This document shows positions 61,501 through 64,000 of a stretch of DNA of 64,000 bases, piece after piece; position 1 is the first letter of the stretch; each line of letters starts with the position of its first letter. Origin of the DNA: Sarcophilus harrisii (taxonomy: Eukaryota; Chordata; Mammalia; Dasyuromorphia; Dasyuridae); assembly GCF_902635505.1 (NCBI RefSeq), contig NC_045429.1, positions 427,703,669 to 427,767,668 of the forward strand. The letters run 5' to 3'. The notes under the pieces were generated by a model. The model ran no database searches and had not been told where the DNA came from. It saw only the letters and a list, made by a program, of their open reading frames with translations. A program made the translations under genes and the position numbers.

Positions 61501-64000
61501 TGTCTTCCACTTCCTGATCTTTTTCTTGAGGTAGAATCCCTGGATTGTTTTTGACCAGACACTCCCATGCCTAGAAGAGTCACGTTCTTGCCTCCTGCCT
61601 GATTCCTCTCTTTCCCTTGACCTAGAGTCAGAGGATTGGCTTTCGCCAGACCTTCCATGTCTGGAAGAGTCCTGTTCTTGTCTGCTGCTTACTCCCTGTC
61701 TTCTCCTTGACCTAGAATCTGTGGATTCCCGTTGACCAGACACTGAGTTTCCAGAGTCTTGTTCCTGTCTTTCACTTCCTGATCTTTGTCTTGAGGTAGA
61801 ATCCCTGGATTGTCTTTGACCAGATACTCCCTTTCTGGAAGAGTCATGCACTTGGCTCCTGCCTGATTCCTCTCTTTCCCTAGAGCTAGAATCACTGTCT
61901 TGTCTTTGCCCAGACCTTCCATGTCTGGAAGAGTCCTGTTCTTTTCTGCTGCCTATTCCCTGTCTTTCCCTTGACCTAGAATCTGTGGATTGTCTTTGAC
62001 CAGACACTCCATGCCTAGAAGAATCATGTTCTTGCCTCCTTCCTGATTCCTCTCTTTCTTGTGACCTAGAGTCAGAGGATTGGCTTTCGCCAGACCTTCT
62101 ATGTCTGGAAGAGTCCTGTTCTTGTCTGCTGCCAACTCCCTGTCTTCTCCTTGACCTAGAGTCTACGGATTCCCGTTGACCAGACACTGAGTGTCCAGAG
62201 TCTTGTTCCTGTCTTTCACTTCCTGATCTTTGTCTTGAGGTAGAATCCTTGGATTGTCTTTGACCAGATACTCCCTTTGTGGAAGAGTCATGCACTTGGC
62301 TCCTGCCTGATTCCTCTCTTTCCCTAGAGCTAGAATCACTGTCTTGTCTTTGCCCAGACCTTCCATGTCTGGAAGAGTCCTGTTCTTTTCTGCTGCCTAT
62401 TCCCTGTCTTTCCCTTGACCTAGAATCTGTGGATTGTCTTTGACCAGACACTCCATGCCTAGAAGAATCATGTTCTTGCCTCCTTCCTGATACCTCTCTT
62501 TCTTGTGACCTAGAGTCAGAGGATTGGCTTTCGCCAGACCGTCTATGTCTGGAAGAGTCCTGTTCTTGTCTGCTGCCAACTCCCTGTCTTCTCCTTGACC
62601 TAGAATCTGTGGATTCCCGTTGACCAGACACTGAGTGTCCAGAGTCTTGTTCCTCTCTTTCACTTCTTGATCTTTGCCTTGAGGTAGAATCCCTGGACTG
62701 TCTTTGACCAGATACTCCCTCTGTGGAAGAGTCATGCACTTGGCTCCTGCCTGATTCCTCTCTTTCCCTAGATCTAGAATCACTGTCTTGTCTTTGCCCA
62801 GACCTTCCATGTCTGGAGGGGTCCTGTTCTTGTCTGCTGCCTACTCCCTGTCTTCCCCTTGACCTAGAATCTGTGGATTGTCTTTGACCAGACACTGAGT
62901 GTCCAGAGTCTTGTTCCTGTCTTCCACTTCCTGATCTTTTTCTTGAGGTAGAATCCCTGGATTGTTTTTGACCAGATACTCCCTTTCGGGAAGAGTCATG
63001 CACTTCGCTCCTGCCTGATTCCCCTATTTCGCTAGAGCTAGAATCACTGTCTTGTCTTTGCCCACACCTTCCATGTCTTGAGAGGTCTCATTCTTTTTCT
63101 GCTGCCTATTCCTATCTTCCCTTGACTTTAAGATCTGTGGACTGTCTTTCATTGACACTCCATACTGAAAAGTCACGTTCTTGCCTCCTGCCTGATTCTT
63201 CTCTTTCCTTGACCTAGAGTCTGAGGATTGGCTTTTGCCAGACCTTCCATGTCTAGAAGAGTCCTGTTCTTGTCTGCTGCCAATTCCCTGTCTTCTCGTT
63301 GACCTAGAATCTATGGATTCCCCGTTGACTGAACTTTTTAATAGCCAGACTCTTGTTCCTGTCTTTCACTTCTAATCTCTGTCTTGGTGGAATCTGGACT
63401 GTCTTTGACAGATACTCCCACTCTGGAAGAGCCGCACTTGTAGCTCCTGCCTGATCCTGTTTCTAGGCCGGTGCTGTCTTTGCTGGACCTTCCATGTCTC
63501 TGGAGGTCCTGATATTCTTTTCTGCCTATTCCCTGTACCGACCTAGAATCTGTGGATTGTCTTTGACCAGACACTCCATGCCTAGAAGAGTCACGTTCTT
63601 GCCTCCTGCCTGATTCCTCTCTTTCCTTTGACCTAGAGTCAGAGGATTGGCTTTCGCCAGACCTTCCATGTCTGGAAGAGTCCTTTTCTTGTCTGCTGCC
63701 TACTTCCTGTCTTCTCCTTGACCTAGAATCTGTGGATTCCCGTTGACCAGACACTGAGTGTCCAGAGTCTTGTTCCTCTCTTTCACTTCCTGATCTTTGT
63801 CTTGAGGTAGAATCCCTGGACTGTCTTTGACCAGATACTCCCTTTGTGGAAGAGTCATGCACTTGGCTCCTGCCTGATTCCTCTCTTTCCCTAGATCTAG
63901 AATCACTGTCTTGTCTTTGCCCAGACCTTCCATGTCTGGAAGAGTCCTGTTCTTGTCTGCTGCCTACTCCCTGTCTTCTCCTTGACCTAGAATCTGTGGA
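55514..64000 (-). CDS. Filaggrin-family S100 fused-type protein, 3' part of exon 3 (5' end outside window)
   Basis: The stop codon (TGA) is at 55516-55514. The last 751 codons (57769-55514) are fully open. From right to left the exon encodes an array of Ser/Arg/Gln/Gly/Asp-rich modules (SGQRQSTDSRSRGRQG type) to about 56600, then a unique tail. The tail holds WKHGSYGSGQYDYG and GFGHSG, close to the filaggrin/filaggrin-2 tails as I recall them, a second set of looser Ser-rich repeats, and a final LYEYIQEQRYNYYY that resembles the hornerin end. The role is inferred: storage in keratohyalin granules and packing or hydration of cornified cells. Upstream of 57769 open stretches (58746-60221, 60259-60774, 61447-63003, 63338-63862) alternate with short scrambled ones, so the frame is broken about five to seven times. 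No S100 domain, promoter or splice site is in view. Confidence 0.88.
56600..64000 (-). repeat. Higher-order repeat array, 444 bp (148 residues), in the right gene
   Basis: The marker tggctttcgc (plus strand) recurs at 62081 and 62525, exactly 444 bp apart. Other markers (cactccatgcctag) recur at about 443-445 bp in 59.0-59.9 and 61.5-62.5 kb. Each unit is five modules of about 29-30 residues, which start SGQRQST, SGQRQDS, SGQRQSR, SGQREST and SGESQSS. Some units lack modules. The array runs off the window. Confidence 0.85.

Noticed and set aside
55606-63933. Many 60-137-codon minus-strand frames with words such as MEGLGKDKT and NPQILGQGEDRE
   Set aside because: They are the +1/+2 shadow of the 444-bp repeat; they recur only because the repeat does.

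Overview
The window looks like vertebrate, and most likely marsupial, genomic DNA. It has long introns, few genes and dense interspersed repeats. The repeats include L1 LINEs, SINEs whose head reads ggggcagctaggtgg (a head I associate with marsupial MAR1/WSINE-type elements), old CR1/L3-like pieces, solo LTRs and processed pseudogenes. Nothing is bacterial. The SINE type hints at an Australasian marsupial, but the species cannot be fixed from here.

Two protein-coding genes are visible, both on the minus strand and both cut by a window edge. Both belong to the S100 fused-type (filaggrin / filaggrin-2 / hornerin) family of the epidermal differentiation complex. The left gene (about 1-5003) shows its TATA box, a non-coding exon 1, exon 2 with the start codon and first half of the S100 domain, and the start of the giant exon 3 (canonical EF-hand, acidic and basic linkers, filaggrin-like Ser/Gly/His/Gln/Arg repeats). 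Its frame is shifted by one extra base near 290, in a repeat copy whose neighbour lacks that base. The right gene (55514-64000) shows only the 3' part of its exon 3: an array of about 30-residue modules in a 148-residue (444 bp) higher-order repeat, then a unique tail that combines a filaggrin/filaggrin-2-like WKHGSYG motif with a hornerin-like YEYIQEQR end. The same strand and neighbourhood match the tandem order of this family in other mammals. The encoded proteins would be keratohyalin-granule proteins of cornifying epidermis.

About 50 kb lies between the two genes (5.0-55.5 kb), with no other intact gene that I can support. It holds two processed pseudogenes of host genes: a PABPC4-like copy (11.4-13.45 kb, plus) and a KRT18-like copy (21.05-21.55 kb, minus). 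It also holds many L1 pieces. One is a 5'-truncated insertion with an 18-bp target duplication, one looks like a 5'-inverted (twin-primed) copy, and two begin at the same internal L1 point. Three solo LTRs of one family are present, one of them inside an L1. There are several SINEs, a probable hAT-type DNA transposon, two near-perfect long inverted repeats in an AT-rich tract (24.6 and 24.95 kb), and a 1-kb polypyrimidine tract with a 237-bp internal period (53.05-54.1 kb).

The most notable points are the pair of filaggrin-family genes, the mixed C-terminal tail, and the alternation of perfectly open and badly scrambled stretches in the right-hand repeat array, which may be assembly noise rather than biology. 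Family comparisons with human proteins are from memory and were not run.
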